DNA from: Occallatibacter sp.
Lineage (GTDB): Bacteria > Acidobacteriota > Terriglobia > Terriglobales > Acidobacteriaceae
DNA length: 55,075 nt
Assembly (NCBI GenBank): GCA_031296305.1
Contig: JARLFZ010000015.1
Coordinates: 1-55,075 of the forward strand
Direction of reading: 5' to 3'
This document shows, piece by piece, positions 1 through 8,675 of this stretch. Made by a program: the position numbers and the translations under genes. Within the stretch, counting starts at the first letter, position 1. Each line of letters starts with the position of its first letter. The notes below the pieces were generated by a model. It searched no databases. It was given only the letters and a program-made list of their open reading frames with translations, and had not been told where the DNA came from.

Positions 1-384
1 GCAATGAACGCCACTTCAACCGATACCGGCACGCCCACCTTCGATAACAAGCAGGTGATCAACGTGCCGCACGTACAGGCGAATCTCTTCGCCGACTTTA
101 CAGTGCCACGCATCCGCGGCCTGCATCTTATGCCCGGCTGCAACTTCGTATCGCGCAAGGAGGCCCTGCGCGACGACACCGTCAGCGTGCCCAGCTACAC
201 GCTCTTCAATCTGGGCGCGCGCTACACGCCCGGCGGCGAACAGGGTCGCGTCACCTTTCGCATCTACGCCGATAACATCGCCAACAAGCGCTACTGGTCC
301 GACACCGGCGCAAGTTACGGCGACACCTTTGTCTGGGAGGGCGCGCCTGCAACGGTCCGCCTGTCCGCCCACTACACTTTTTAG
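1..384 (+). CDS. TonB-dependent outer-membrane receptor, C-terminal fragment
   Basis: The frame is open from base 1, so the gene begins outside the window and only about 127 C-terminal residues are visible. They look like the last strands of a TonB-dependent receptor beta-barrel: alternating polar and hydrophobic strands, the 'SYTLFNLGARY' strand, 'RIYADNIANKRYW' (the typical N-x-x-(N/D)-(K/E)-x-Y-W turn near the end) and a terminal aromatic residue in 'HYTF', the outer-membrane insertion signal. Such receptors import iron chelates, vitamins or sugars across the outer membrane using TonB energy. The plug domain and ligand pocket are not visible, so the substrate cannot be read. The next two genes on the same strand (a small-molecule kinase and a PnuC-type permease) suggest a vitamin or nucleoside-like substrate, but that is inference from context. 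Confidence 0.88.
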   Translation, partial: AMNATSTDTGTPTFDNKQVINVPHVQANLFADFTVPRIRGLHLMPGCNFVSRKEALRDDTVSVPSYTLFNLGARYTPGGEQGRVTFRIYADNIANKRYWSDTGASYGDTFVWEGAPATVRLSAHYTF

Positions 385-390
385 AAAGCG

Positions 391-475
391 GCGCCGGCCT
401 CCCGGCCGGATGTAGTGCGGGCGTCCTCGCCCGCACACCTCCAAGGGGCATTACGAATTCACGCAGTCGCAGCTT
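391..475. repeat. Double-hairpin intergenic repeat, copy 1
   Basis: Two adjacent hairpins follow the receptor stop codon. The first pairs CCGGCC with GGCCGG; the second is TGCGGGCG-TCCT-CGCCCGCA. A conserved tail follows (CACCTCCAAGGGGC, then GAATTCACGC). A second copy with the same architecture and tail lies at 26989-27067. It may end receptor transcription or be a REP-like dispersed element. Confidence 0.7.
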
Positions 476-530
476 AAGAAGCTAACAGCTACAACCTAAT
501 AGCTGACAGCGGAAAGCCAGGAGCTAGAAT

Positions 531-1718
531 TTGACGATGAGCGCAACCGCAAAAGCCCACGGCATGGACGGCACGCTGGTCCCTCCTGACTGGCCTCCGC
601 TCACTTTGGACGAAGTGCGCGCGCTGCTTGGCCAATTTCCTGCGCTTGGCGAACCCACGTGTATTCTCACCGAAAGCCCGCGCCCATTCTCCGCTGCCGG
701 CGTTGTTGCAACCACCAAAGACCCCGTCTTCGTCAAGCGCCATCACCAATCCGTGCGCGATCGCGAAGGCCTGCTCGAGGAACATCGTTTCCTGGGGCAT
801 TTGCTGGCTCAGGGCGCGCCCGTCCCGCGCGTCTTTGCTTCCGCGTCAGGAGAAACCGCCATCGCACTCGGCGACTCCAACTACGAGGTGCATGAAACCC
901 CCGCGGGCGTCGATCTCTATGAAGATGGAATCTCCTGGACTCCGTTTCGCACCTTGGCTCATTCGCATTCCGCCGGGCAAGCGCTCGCGCGTCTCCATCT
1001 GGCCGCGCGCGACTTCGCCGCTCCGCCCCGCAAGCCCCGCCCACTGGTCGCCAGCTTCACCATCTTCGCCGCGCGCGATCCGATTGCGGCCATGGCCCGC
1101 TATCTTGGTCTACGTCCTTCGCTGGCTCGCCATGCGGCCGTTCGCGTCTGCGCCGCGCAGGCGCTCGATCTCCTCACACCCTTTCACGCGGAGTTGGCGC
1201 CGCTGCTTCCGGCCCTCGCGCCGCTCTGGACGCACAACGACCTGCACGCCTCCAATCTTTTCTGGAGCGATCGAACTCCGGACGCGCGCGCCACGGCCAT
1301 CATTGACTTCGGCCTCGCCGACCGCACCAACGCCGTGCACGACCTGGCCCACGCCATTGAACGCAACATCGTCGAATGGCTGACTCTCGTCAACGATCCC
1401 GCGCACCCCGACGATGTGCCCGTTCACTTCGACCATCTTGAAGCATTTCTCGATGGCTACGAATCCATCCGTCCCCTCGCACCGCAAGAAGCCGCCGCGC
1501 TTGCGCCCATGACCGCTCTCTGTCACGCCGAATTCGCGCTCTCTGAGGCCGACTACTTCCTCGGCGTGCTGCACGATGAAGAAAAAGCCGTCGCGGCTTA
1601 CGATGGCTGGCTTGTCGGTCACGCGCAATGGTTCTTGAACGACGCCGGCCGCGAGCTGCTCGACGCCCTCCGCCATCGCGCGAAAGCTCGCAACTCCCGC
1701 GGAGCAACCCTGCAATGA
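531..1718 (+). CDS. Phosphotransferase of the aminoglycoside phosphotransferase (APH/choline kinase-like) family
   Basis: 395 residues with the kinase signature of the APH superfamily: catalytic loop HNDLHASN (residues 235-242), metal-binding IIDFG (257-261) and a conserved HDLAHAIERN helix just after it. These enzymes transfer the gamma-phosphate of ATP to a small hydroxyl compound (thiamine, choline, homoserine, aminoglycosides). TTG at 531 has AGGAG seven bases upstream; ATG at 537 is 13 bases from it, so TTG is preferred. The stop overlaps the pnuC-like start by 4 bases (ATGA), implying translational coupling. A kinase coupled to a facilitative PnuC transporter would trap its substrate by phosphorylation, as thiamine or nicotinamide riboside kinases do. 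The substrate itself is inference; an unrelated small-molecule kinase is possible. Confidence 0.82.
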   Translation: MTMSATAKAHGMDGTLVPPDWPPLTLDEVRALLGQFPALGEPTCILTESPRPFSAAGVVATTKDPVFVKRHHQSVRDREGLLEEHRFLGHLLAQGAPVPRVFASASGETAIALGDSNYEVHETPAGVDLYEDGISWTPFRTLAHSHSAGQALARLHLAARDFAAPPRKPRPLVASFTIFAARDPIAAMARYLGLRPSLARHAAVRVCAAQALDLLTPFHAELAPLLPALAPLWTHNDLHASNLFWSDRTPDARATAIIDFGLADRTNAVHDLAHAIERNIVEWLTLVNDPAHPDDVPVHFDHLEAFLDGYESIRPLAPQEAAALAPMTALCHAEFALSEADYFLGVLHDEEKAVAAYDGWLVGHAQWFLNDAGRELLDALRHRAKARNSRGATLQ

Positions 1719-2335
1719 CCTGGTCGCTCATCGCCGCCTGGCTCATCGCACACGGCCTCGAATTCGCAGCGGTCGTCACAACCATCATCGGCATATGGCT
1801 TACAACCAGGCGCCTGCTCATCTGCTGGCCCATCATCCTGCTCGCCGACTTTCTGTACCTCGTAGTCTTCTTCCAGTCGGGGTTCCTCTCCGACGCGCTG
1901 CTGCAAATCTTCTTCGTTGTGTTTACGATCTATGGCTGGTGGCACTGGTGGCGTGGCGTGCGCGCCGACGGTGAAGTGCGCGTGGAGCCGCTCGGCATGC
2001 GAGCCTGCATGGTGGCTCTTGTTGTGGGCGCTATCGGCAGTTTGGTTCTGGGCCCCGTGATGCTCTGGCTCGGCGCCACACTGCACAAAACCGTAGCATT
2101 GCCGCACCTCGATGCCACGCTCGCCAGCTATTCGCTCGTCGCCAGTTGGTGGGGCGCGCGCAAGCACATCGCCAACTGGTGGCTCTGGATCATCGTGGAT
2201 CTCGTCTACATTGGCGAGTACATCTACAAGGATCTCTGGCTCACGGCGCTGCTCTATGCGGGTCTCGTAGGTCTCGCCATCCTCGGCCTGCGCGACTGGC
2301 GCCGCGCCACCGCTTCCGATCAAATCGCGGCTTGA
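1715..2335 (+). CDS. PnuC-family vitamin transporter (nicotinamide riboside / thiamine type)
   Basis: 206 residues, almost entirely membrane-spanning, with PnuC family features: 'GIWLTTRRLLICWPI', the aromatic-rich 'YGWWHWWRG' (residues 70-78) and 'SWWGARKHIANWWLWIIVDLV' cut short here to its W-x-x-N-W core, followed by 'YIYKDLWLTALLYAG'. PnuC proteins are facilitators for uncharged vitamins (nicotinamide riboside; PnuT members carry thiamine) and depend on intracellular phosphorylation for net uptake. ATG at 1715 overlaps the stop of the upstream kinase and no Shine-Dalgarno sequence of its own is needed. It is shorter than PnuC of Enterobacteria, but common in size for the PnuT/PnuN-like branch. 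The 3' end overlaps the convergent dehydrogenase gene by 16 bases. Confidence 0.88.
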   Translation: MTWSLIAAWLIAHGLEFAAVVTTIIGIWLTTRRLLICWPIILLADFLYLVVFFQSGFLSDALLQIFFVVFTIYGWWHWWRGVRADGEVRVEPLGMRACMVALVVGAIGSLVLGPVMLWLGATLHKTVALPHLDATLASYSLVASWWGARKHIANWWLWIIVDLVYIGEYIYKDLWLTALLYAGLVGLAILGLRDWRRATASDQIAA

Positions 2336-3291
2336 ACTACATTCTTGAGCGGTTCACCCTTCATGTAGCGCCGCAACTCATCGGCCGCCGTGCGCAGCGC
2401 ACGCGGCGCAAACTGCGGCGACGATCCGCCGATGTGCGGCGTGATGAGTAAATTGGGACAGCTCCACAGTGGATGCCCCACCGGCAGCGGCTCGGGATCG
2501 GTCACGTCAATTGCGGCACGAATCCGCCCCAGTTGGAGCGCCTCCACCAGCGCATCGGTGTCCACAATCGGCCCGCGCGCCGCATTCACCAGCAGAGCCC
2601 CCTGCCGCATCAAGGCAAGCTGCCGCTTGCCCATCAGCCCCTTGGTCTCCGCGGTCGAAGGGAGAATCAGCACCACCACTTCGGCCTCTGGCAGCAGTTG
2701 TTCCAGCGCAGCCACCGCGTGCACGTCGGGCGCGGTGCGCGCGCTGCGCGCCACGCGCAGCATCTTCACATTGAATGGCGCGAGCATGCGCTCGATCTCC
2801 TTGCCGATCGCCCCGTACCCCACCAGCAGCACTGTCTTTCCCGTCAACTCCTCTTGCATCACCTCGGGATGGAACGGCCGAGTGTCGCCGGTGATCTTGG
2901 CGTAGTGCGCGCTGGCCTCGAAGCGGCGCTTCCATATTCCCGACTTCTGGATATCGAGGTACAAAGGAAAATACTTCAGCGTCGCCAGAATGGCCGTCAG
3001 CGTCCACTCCGCCGTGGAAATGTTGTGCGCCCCATGCGCATTGCAAATCGTGACATGCGGACCCACCGTTCCCGGAATCCACTCCGTCCCCGCCATCATC
3101 GACAGCACCAGCTTCACGCCGTGCAGGTGCGGCCAGGCGCGCATGGCCGGCGTTGCATAAGGATCGGGAATCCACACATCGATTTCGACGTCGTGGTCCA
3201 TTTTGTCCGACACGGGAATCAGCTCGACTTCCTCGGGGAAATCGCGCAGCAAATCCGCTGAGATAGAAGCTGGATATCCGACGCGTAGCAT
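2320..3291 (-). CDS. D-isomer-specific 2-hydroxyacid dehydrogenase, NAD-binding
   Basis: About 323 residues. The Rossmann motif is VGYGAIGKEIE; the catalytic triad of the family is visible as Arg in 'VNAARGPIVD', Glu in 'DVTDPEPLP' and His in 'LLITPHIGG'. Members reduce 2-keto acids or oxidise D-2-hydroxyacids with NAD(P)H (phosphoglycerate, glyoxylate, D-lactate). It lacks the extra C-terminal ACT region of long SerA proteins, so it is not a regulated phosphoglycerate dehydrogenase; the substrate is unknown. ATG at 3291 is preferred over TTG at 3309, which would run further into the divergent promoter region. The gene is convergent with pnuC (16-base overlap at the 3' ends) and divergent from the FUSC gene. 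Confidence 0.87.
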   Translation of the reverse strand: MLRVGYPASISADLLRDFPEEVELIPVSDKMDHDVEIDVWIPDPYATPAMRAWPHLHGVKLVLSMMAGTEWIPGTVGPHVTICNAHGAHNISTAEWTLTAILATLKYFPLYLDIQKSGIWKRRFEASAHYAKITGDTRPFHPEVMQEELTGKTVLLVGYGAIGKEIERMLAPFNVKMLRVARSARTAPDVHAVAALEQLLPEAEVVVLILPSTAETKGLMGKRQLALMRQGALLVNAARGPIVDTDALVEALQLGRIRAAIDVTDPEPLPVGHPLWSCPNLLITPHIGGSSPQFAPRALRTAADELRRYMKGEPLKNVVQAAI

Positions 3292-3449
3292 GGGGTTCTT
3301 TGAGCCCAACCGGCCGCGGGCTTCTCACTAGTATGCTACGGCACGCGAGCCTGCTTTATGCAGAGCGCTTCGTCGCCCCGTTGTTTCCCAGCCAGCCTTC
3401 CGCATCCCCGCCCTCGAAGTGTGAGAAAATTCAACCGCGGACCGCACCC

Positions 3450-4595
3450 ATGCGCCTCAGAACCAAAAAGACCTGGTCGCAACACCAACTTGCCGTCAAG
3501 CTGCGCCTCGAAAGTGATGGCAAGCAGGGGATTCTTACCTTCGAGCGGCGTCGTTTGCTCATCCACGCCGCCAAGACCGCGCTCGCCGCGACCCTTTGTT
3601 GGTGGCTGGCGTTGCGTTTCGGCCTCCACGACGGCTATTGGGGATCCATCAGCGCCATCATCGTGATGCAATCGAATGTCGGCGCGACCGTCACCGCCTC
3701 GCGCGACCGCATCCTCGGCACCTTCATCGGCGCATTCTTCGGTTTTGCCTTCTCTCTCTTCAGCGTGCCTCCCTGGAACTACGTCCTCGCGGTCCTTCTC
3801 GCCATCGTCGTCAGCGGCTTGCTGGGAATGCGCGACAGCGCGCGCCTGGCCTGCGTCACCATCACCATCATCATGCTGGTTCCCAGTTCGGCTTCGCGCT
3901 GGAACCTGGCGCTAGATCGCGTTCTTGAAGTGTTGTTTGGCATTGTGATCGCGCTCGCGGTCACCACGCTCGTTCTTCCGGACCGCGCGCGCGTTTGGCT
4001 GCGCGACGGCCTGGCTCAGGAATTCCTTGTGCTCGGCGCATTCTTCGAAGCCATCCTCACGGGCTTTCGCGGCGCGCCCTCACAAGATCTGCCCGCGCTG
4101 CGCGAAAACCTTCAGGCCCTGCTGCGCAGCAACAATCAGCTTCTCGAGGCGGCGCGCAACGAGCCCAGCAGCCCCGGCTGGCGAGAAGGCCTGAGCCTGC
4201 TCACACTGTCCGGCCGTTCCCTTTACAACGCGCTTCTGGCCCTCGAGCTCGCCGTTAAAGACAGCCATGAAGACCGCTTCGCGCAGCAGTTGGAGCCCAT
4301 CCTTACGCGCCTCGCCGATGACATTCACTCCGGCTTCAACTACATCGCCGGCTGCATTCACCGCTGGCGTTTTGACAAGCCGGCTGAAGGCGTCCATCTC
4401 GAACAGGACATCGCCGACCTCGAAGCGCGCATGGACGCAGTTCGCCACACCGGCATCGATTTCTCCCAGGCCGAAATCATGCGCGCCTACGCGGTGCAAC
4501 TGCATCTCAAGCAGATCGCGCGCCTGCTGCGCGCGGCCCGCATCGAAACCAGCCACGCCGTCGGACAGGGGAGCAAAGAATCAGAGTCAGTTTAA
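3450..4595 (+). CDS. FUSC-family membrane protein (YccS/aromatic acid exporter-like)
   Basis: About 381 residues from ATG 3450. Six hydrophobic segments fill the first half, including the family's 'GYWGSISAIIVMQSNVGAT' stretch, 'RDRILGTFIGAFFGFAFSL' and 'LDRVLEVLFGIVIALAV' preceding the LPDRAR exit. The second half is a long, charged, helical cytoplasmic domain. This matches half-size FUSC proteins related to AaeB/YccS, which are linked to efflux of aromatic acids or other hydrophobic compounds; the substrate is not known. The frame is open upstream to 3300, but that would overlap the divergent dehydrogenase start, and hydrophobic family similarity begins after 3450. No clear Shine-Dalgarno sequence precedes the chosen ATG, so the start is moderately certain. 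Confidence 0.82.
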   Translation: MRLRTKKTWSQHQLAVKLRLESDGKQGILTFERRRLLIHAAKTALAATLCWWLALRFGLHDGYWGSISAIIVMQSNVGATVTASRDRILGTFIGAFFGFAFSLFSVPPWNYVLAVLLAIVVSGLLGMRDSARLACVTITIIMLVPSSASRWNLALDRVLEVLFGIVIALAVTTLVLPDRARVWLRDGLAQEFLVLGAFFEAILTGFRGAPSQDLPALRENLQALLRSNNQLLEAARNEPSSPGWREGLSLLTLSGRSLYNALLALELAVKDSHEDRFAQQLEPILTRLADDIHSGFNYIAGCIHRWRFDKPAEGVHLEQDIADLEARMDAVRHTGIDFSQAEIMRAYAVQLHLKQIARLLRAARIETSHAVGQGSKESESV

Positions 4596-4627
4596 ATACG
4601 AGTGTGTCCTCCAGAGCGATCAAAAAC

Positions 4628-4712
4628 TGTGTGTCATCCTGAGCGAAGGCCGCCGTTCGCGATTGCGAACGGCGGCCGAAGTCGAAGGAACCGCGGTTGT
4701 TCTATTCGGGAT
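4628..4712 (+). repeat. 'TCATCCTGAGCGA' dispersed repeat, copy 1, with a 13-bp perfect hairpin
   Basis: Between the convergent FUSC and hisA genes. It begins GTGTCATCCTGAGCGAAG and ends GTCGAAGGAACCGCGGTTG, and contains a perfect stem (4648-4660 with 4665-4677, loop GATT). The same frame sequence recurs at 6272-6330 with a different hairpin core. It could act as a bidirectional terminator here. This repeat type is widespread in acidobacterial genomes (known by recollection, not searched). Confidence 0.75.
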
Positions 4713-4780
4713 TCAGTGATGAGGCTCTGGCACATCACACGAGCTCGCTTGCCGACTTGCTCCCTCGCTCACTGCATTTC

Positions 4781-5458
4781 TTACACCGCCAGCAATTCCG
4801 TATACACCGCCATGCCGACCACGGCGTCCGCGCCCAGCACATCCAGCGCATCTACCTCCTGCTGGCAGCGGATGCCGCCGGCCACGATGAGTTGCTTCTT
4901 GGTCAGCTTCCGCAACCGCGCCGCCACGTCGATGGGAAATCCCCGCATGGTTCCTTCCGTGTCCACGTGCGTATAAAGGAATGCGGTCGCATACGCCTCA
5001 AGCTGTGGAATCGCATCGTCGGGTGTCAACTCTACCTGCGCCTTCCAACCCTTCACGGCAATGCGTCCGTTCTTCGTGTCGATTCCGGCCACCACGCGCT
5101 CTGCGCCCACGCTCTCAGCCAGTTTCGCCGCAAAATCCGCATTCACCGCGCCCTCGGCAGAAAAAAGCGCCGACCCGATGATCACGCGTTGCGCGCCTGC
5201 CTCCAGCACCTGCCGCGCCCGCTCGACTGTATGAATGCCGCCGCCCGCCTGCACCGGCAGCCGCTTGGCGATCTGCTCCACCAATGCCGAATTCTCGCCC
5301 TGCCGCATCGCCGCGTCCAGGTCGATCAACTGCACCAGCGGAAACCGCGAAAATTTCTCGATCCAATATTCAAAATCGTCGAATGCCAGGCGCAGTTTCT
5401 CGCCCTGCACCAGTTGCACAATGCGCCCGCCCAGCAAATCAATTGAAGGAATCAGCAT
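4781..5458 (-). CDS. hisA: ProFAR isomerase (phosphoribosylformimino-AICAR-P isomerase), HisA
   Basis: 225-residue TIM barrel. It isomerises ProFAR to PRFAR, the fourth step of histidine synthesis, in the cytoplasm. The start '[16 protein letters not shown]' carries the catalytic Asp at position 7, and the second-half Asp is in 'VAGIDTKNG'. The two phosphate-binding loops are '[10 protein letters not shown]' and '[10 protein letters not shown]'. It is a little shorter than the usual 240 or so residues, but all barrel landmarks are present. It is the last gene of the operon, and its start overlaps the end of hisF by 7 bases. Having hisF upstream of hisA reverses the common H-A-F order. Confidence 0.97.
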   Translation of the reverse strand: MLIPSIDLLGGRIVQLVQGEKLRLAFDDFEYWIEKFSRFPLVQLIDLDAAMRQGENSALVEQIAKRLPVQAGGGIHTVERARQVLEAGAQRVIIGSALFSAEGAVNADFAAKLAESVGAERVVAGIDTKNGRIAVKGWKAQVELTPDDAIPQLEAYATAFLYTHVDTEGTMRGFPIDVAARLRKLTKKQLIVAGGIRCQQEVDALDVLGADAVVGMAVYTELLAV

Positions 5459-6231
5459 GGCAGCCTCACCGGTACACCCGCTGCGGCAAGCTCTTCTTTA
5501 AGCGATCGTGACGTGGAAACGCCGAAATGAAAAATGCTCGCCGCCAGCGCAGCGTGGGCTTTGCCCCGCGAGAAGACATCTGCAAAATGCGCCACCGTGC
5601 CCGCGCCGCCCGAAGCAATCACGGGAATGCCCACGGCCTCACTCACCGCAGCGGTCAGTTCGCAATCAAATCCCGCGCGCGTCCCATCCGCATCCATCGA
5701 GGTCAGCAGAATCTCGCCCGCGCCGCGCTCTTCAGCCTCGCGCGCCCACTCCACCACTCGCCGGCCCGCCGGCTTGCGCCCGCCATGCACAAAGACCTGC
5801 GCGTCGTGCACCGGGTCGGCAGCCGCAGGATCGCGCCTTGCGTCAATCGCGACCACCACCGCCTGCGCGCCAAAGCTGCTCCCGATGGCACTGATCAATT
5901 CCGGGTCGGCCAGCGCCGCCGAGTTGATGCTCACCTTGTCCGCGCCCGCCTCGAACACCTGTTCCGCGTCGCGCGCCGACTTGATGCCTCCGCCCACGCA
6001 AAACGGCACAAACAGCTCGCGCGCCGTGCGCCGCACCGTGTCCAGCAGCGTCTGCCGCCCCTCGTGCGTCGCCGTAATATCGAGCAGCACAATCTCGTCC
6101 GCGCCCTCGCGTGCGTGCCGCGCCGCCTGCGTCGCCGGGTCGCCCGCGTCGATCAGGTCGACAAACTGCACGCCCTTCACCACGCGTCCCGCGTGCACGT
6201 CGAGGCAGGCAATGATGCGCTTGGTCAGCAT
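5452..6231 (-). CDS. hisF: Imidazole glycerol phosphate synthase, cyclase subunit HisF
   Basis: 259 residues. It uses ammonia delivered from HisH to convert PRFAR to imidazole glycerol phosphate and AICAR. The catalytic Asp11 is in '[15 protein letters not shown]', and the second Asp is in '[10 protein letters not shown]'. Phosphate loops 'FCVGGGIKS' and 'IASGGAGT' are present. It follows hisH after a 115-base spacer that contains a hairpin repeat, the only sizeable gap in the operon. An insertion of about 15 residues after 'AIDARRD' ([13 protein letters not shown]) makes this loop longer than in many homologues. Confidence 0.97.
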   Translation of the reverse strand: MLTKRIIACLDVHAGRVVKGVQFVDLIDAGDPATQAARHAREGADEIVLLDITATHEGRQTLLDTVRRTARELFVPFCVGGGIKSARDAEQVFEAGADKVSINSAALADPELISAIGSSFGAQAVVVAIDARRDPAAADPVHDAQVFVHGGRKPAGRRVVEWAREAEERGAGEILLTSMDADGTRAGFDCELTAAVSEAVGIPVIASGGAGTVAHFADVFSRGKAHAALAASIFHFGVSTSRSLKEELAAAGVPVRLPC

Positions 6232-6271
6232 GGGCGAATATCCTGAATTCGAAAGTCACCAAATAACTGAT

Positions 6272-6330
6272 CTGTCATCCTGAGCGAGGTCCGCCGCAGC
6301 GGACGGAGTCGAAGGACCTGTGGTTGCCTT
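6272..6330 (+). repeat. 'TCATCCTGAGCGA' dispersed repeat, copy 2, inside the his operon
   Basis: CTGTCATCCTGAGCGAGG, then a hairpin GTCCGC-CGCA-GCGGAC (6289-6304), then GGAGTCGAAGGACCTGTGGTTG. It matches the ends of the element at 4628-4712 in the same orientation. It lies in the hisH-hisF spacer, so hisF-hisA is bracketed by two copies. Confidence 0.75.
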
Positions 6331-6346
6331 TTTGCAAATCTTGGAT

Positions 6347-6952
6347 TCATCGCCCCATCTCCAGAAAATTCCGCAAAATCTTCAGCCCCGTCGCGCCCGA
6401 TTTCTCCGGGTGAAATTGCACGCCCATCACGTTCGCGCGCTCAACGGCCGCCGCGAACGGTTCAATATACTGCGTGACCGCGGCAGTATCCGCTGTAACC
6501 GGCCCCTTGTAGGAATGCGTGAAGTAAACAAACTCGCCCGGCTCTACGCCCGCGAGCAACCTCGACCCCTCGCGCACTTCAAGCGAATTCCACCCCACGT
6601 GCGGCACTTTTTCCGTGCTTTCGGCAAACCGCGTGCACGACTCGGGAAAATGTCCGAGCCCCGGCTGCTGCGGCGCCTCAGTCGATCCCGCGTAGAGCCA
6701 CTGCATCCCGACGCAAATTCCCAAGAACGGCACCCCGCGCGCAATCGCCGCGCGGATCGCGCCCGTCAGCCCCGTCGCATCCAGCCGCTCCGTTGCCGCA
6801 AAGTGCCCCACGCCCGGCAGCACGATACGCTCCGCCGACTCGACCAGCGACCAATCGCCGTCTGTCACCACAGGCTCCGCGCCTAAATGCTTGAGCGTTT
6901 TGAGCACCGATGTCAAATTGCCGGCTTTGTAGTCAATCACCGTTACGCGCAT
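6347..6952 (-). CDS. hisH: Imidazole glycerol phosphate synthase, glutamine amidotransferase subunit HisH
   Basis: 201 residues, class I glutamine amidotransferase. The nucleophilic Cys is in 'FLGICVGMQWLY', and the His/Glu of the triad are in 'GVQFHPEKSG'. The oxyanion-side motif 'VLPGVGHF' is present. It hydrolyses glutamine and channels ammonia to HisF. The start codon overlaps the hisB stop by one base (TGATG), so translation is coupled. Confidence 0.97.
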   Translation of the reverse strand: MRVTVIDYKAGNLTSVLKTLKHLGAEPVVTDGDWSLVESAERIVLPGVGHFAATERLDATGLTGAIRAAIARGVPFLGICVGMQWLYAGSTEAPQQPGLGHFPESCTRFAESTEKVPHVGWNSLEVREGSRLLAGVEPGEFVYFTHSYKGPVTADTAAVTQYIEPFAAAVERANVMGVQFHPEKSGATGLKILRNFLEMGR

Positions 6953-7581
6953 CAGAGCAGGCCCTTCGTCGAAGGCAACATCTCCCCCAGTTGCTTGTCG
7001 CGGCTGCAGGCCACGCGTAGCGCCCGAGCGAATGCCTTAAAAATCGCCTCAATCTTATGATGGTTCGACCGTCCGTACATGGTCTTCACGTGCACGTTGG
7101 CACGCGCCCCGCGTGCAAAGCCCTCAAAGAAATCCGTCACGAGCTCGGTCTGCAGATCGCCCACGAGGCGAGTGCGCACCTTCGCATCTACCGCGAAGGC
7201 CGCGCGCCCGCTCAGGTCCACGGCGGCAATCGCCAGCGTCTCATCCATCGGCATCACAAAGTAGCCAGCGCGCAAAATGCCGCGCTTGTCACCCAGCGCC
7301 TTATCAAACGCCTCGCCCAGCGCGATCCCCACGTCTTCCACCGTGTGATGCTGATCTACATCGAGGTCGCCGTCGCACTTCATTTCCAGATCGAACGCGC
7401 CATGCCGCGTAAACAACTCCAGCATGTGATCGAAAAAGCGAATGCCGGTGGAGATTTTGTACCGACCGCTTCCCTCGATGGTCAGATCCAGCTCGATGCG
7501 CGTCTCTGTGGTGTTGCGCACAATGGTTGCCGTGCGCAAGCCAGCGCGTCCCGCATTTTTCGCGCTCTTTTTCGTTGTCAT
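6952..7581 (-). CDS. hisB: Imidazoleglycerol-phosphate dehydratase HisB (monofunctional)
   Basis: 209 residues, only the dehydratase domain; there is no N-terminal histidinol-phosphate phosphatase as in enterobacterial HisB. Manganese-binding His clusters are seen in '[16 protein letters not shown]', '[19 protein letters not shown]' and '[19 protein letters not shown]'. It dehydrates imidazole glycerol phosphate to imidazole acetol phosphate. A Lys-rich 15-residue N-terminal tail precedes the domain. The start overlaps the hisC stop by 4 bases. The separate phosphatase (hisN type) is not in this window. Confidence 0.97.
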   Translation of the reverse strand: MTTKKSAKNAGRAGLRTATIVRNTTETRIELDLTIEGSGRYKISTGIRFFDHMLELFTRHGAFDLEMKCDGDLDVDQHHTVEDVGIALGEAFDKALGDKRGILRAGYFVMPMDETLAIAAVDLSGRAAFAVDAKVRTRLVGDLQTELVTDFFEGFARGARANVHVKTMYGRSNHHKIEAIFKAFARALRVACSRDKQLGEMLPSTKGLL

Positions 7582-8675
7582 CGCGTTTCGCCTCCGCTCC
7601 GCAGTGCGGCCATCGCCTCATTCAGGGCCACCACGGCCTGCTTCATCTGTTCGCGCGTCCCAATCGTGATGCGCACGCGCCCGTCGCATCCGGGATCGCT
7701 CGAGCGGTCCCGTACCAGCACCCCTGCGTCGCGCATCAGCCGCACAAACTCGACGTGCCGTGCGCCAATCTCGACCAGAATAAAATTCGCCCAGCTCGGC
7801 CAGCGGCGCACTCCCGCCGCATCCAGTGCCGCCTCAAACTCGCTGCGTGCGGCCAGCACCTCGCCCACGTACCAGTCGAGATATTCCGTGTCGGCGAGCG
7901 CCGCCCGCAGGCAGACGAGCGCCAACGAGTTCACGCTGTAGGGCGAAAGCACACGCCGCACCCATCGCATCAAATCCAGCGGCCCGGCCAGCAGTCCCAA
8001 TCGCAATCCGGCCAGCCCGTAGGCCTTCGAGAACGTGCGCGCGACGATGAGATTCGGCACCGTGCCCACCAGGTCCATCACGGTTTCACCGTAGAAGTGA
8101 AAATACGCCTCATCTACCAGCACCACGGCTTGCGGCGCGCGCCGCGCCAGCTCCAGGATCTGCTCGCGCGTCGCCACCGACCCCGACGGGCTGTTGGGAT
8201 TGGCAATCGCAATCACCTTAGTCTTCGGCGTAATCGCCGCCACCAACCGCTCAAACGGAAACCGCAAGTCGTCCGCAGCCTGCACCGCAATCACGCGCGC
8301 GTCGGTCGCCGAAGCGTACACCTCGTACATGGTGTACGTGGGCACGGGCAACAGCAACTCATCGCCGGCTTCGAGAAACGTCTCGAAGAGCACGTGAATC
8401 GCCTCATCCACGCCGTTGGTCAGCGCCACCTGCTCCGCCTTCAGGCCCAGGTGCGCCGCCACCATCGCTTCCACCGGCTCGCGCTCGGGATAGCGCGTGA
8501 GCGAGCCCAGGGAGACCGCCGCCAGCGCCTCGCGAACCTTTGGTGAACAGGCCAGCGTGTTTTCGTTGAAGTCCAGCCGAAGCGTATCGCGACAGCCGAG
8601 AGGTGGGTGATACTCCTTCATCGCCTGCACCCGCGCACGCGGCGCAGGGGAAGCAGTTTTCAGTGCGTCAGCCAC
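7578..8675 (-). CDS. hisC: Histidinol-phosphate aminotransferase HisC
   Basis: 365 residues. This is a PLP-dependent class I/II aminotransferase converting imidazole acetol phosphate to histidinol phosphate. The PLP Lys is in '[16 protein letters not shown]', cofactor contacts are 'NPNSPSGS' and 'VDEAYFHF', and the N-terminal family motif is '[14 protein letters not shown]'. The start is GTG at 8675, chosen because a strong AGGGAGG lies directly upstream. An open frame up to 8756 exists, but it only overlaps hisD. The true start overlaps the hisD stop by 8 bases. Confidence 0.96.
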   Translation of the reverse strand: MADALKTASPAPRARVQAMKEYHPPLGCRDTLRLDFNENTLACSPKVREALAAVSLGSLTRYPEREPVEAMVAAHLGLKAEQVALTNGVDEAIHVLFETFLEAGDELLLPVPTYTMYEVYASATDARVIAVQAADDLRFPFERLVAAITPKTKVIAIANPNSPSGSVATREQILELARRAPQAVVLVDEAYFHFYGETVMDLVGTVPNLIVARTFSKAYGLAGLRLGLLAGPLDLMRWVRRVLSPYSVNSLALVCLRAALADTEYLDWYVGEVLAARSEFEAALDAAGVRRWPSWANFILVEIGARHVEFVRLMRDAGVLVRDRSSDPGCDGRVRITIGTREQMKQAVVALNEAMAALRSGGETR

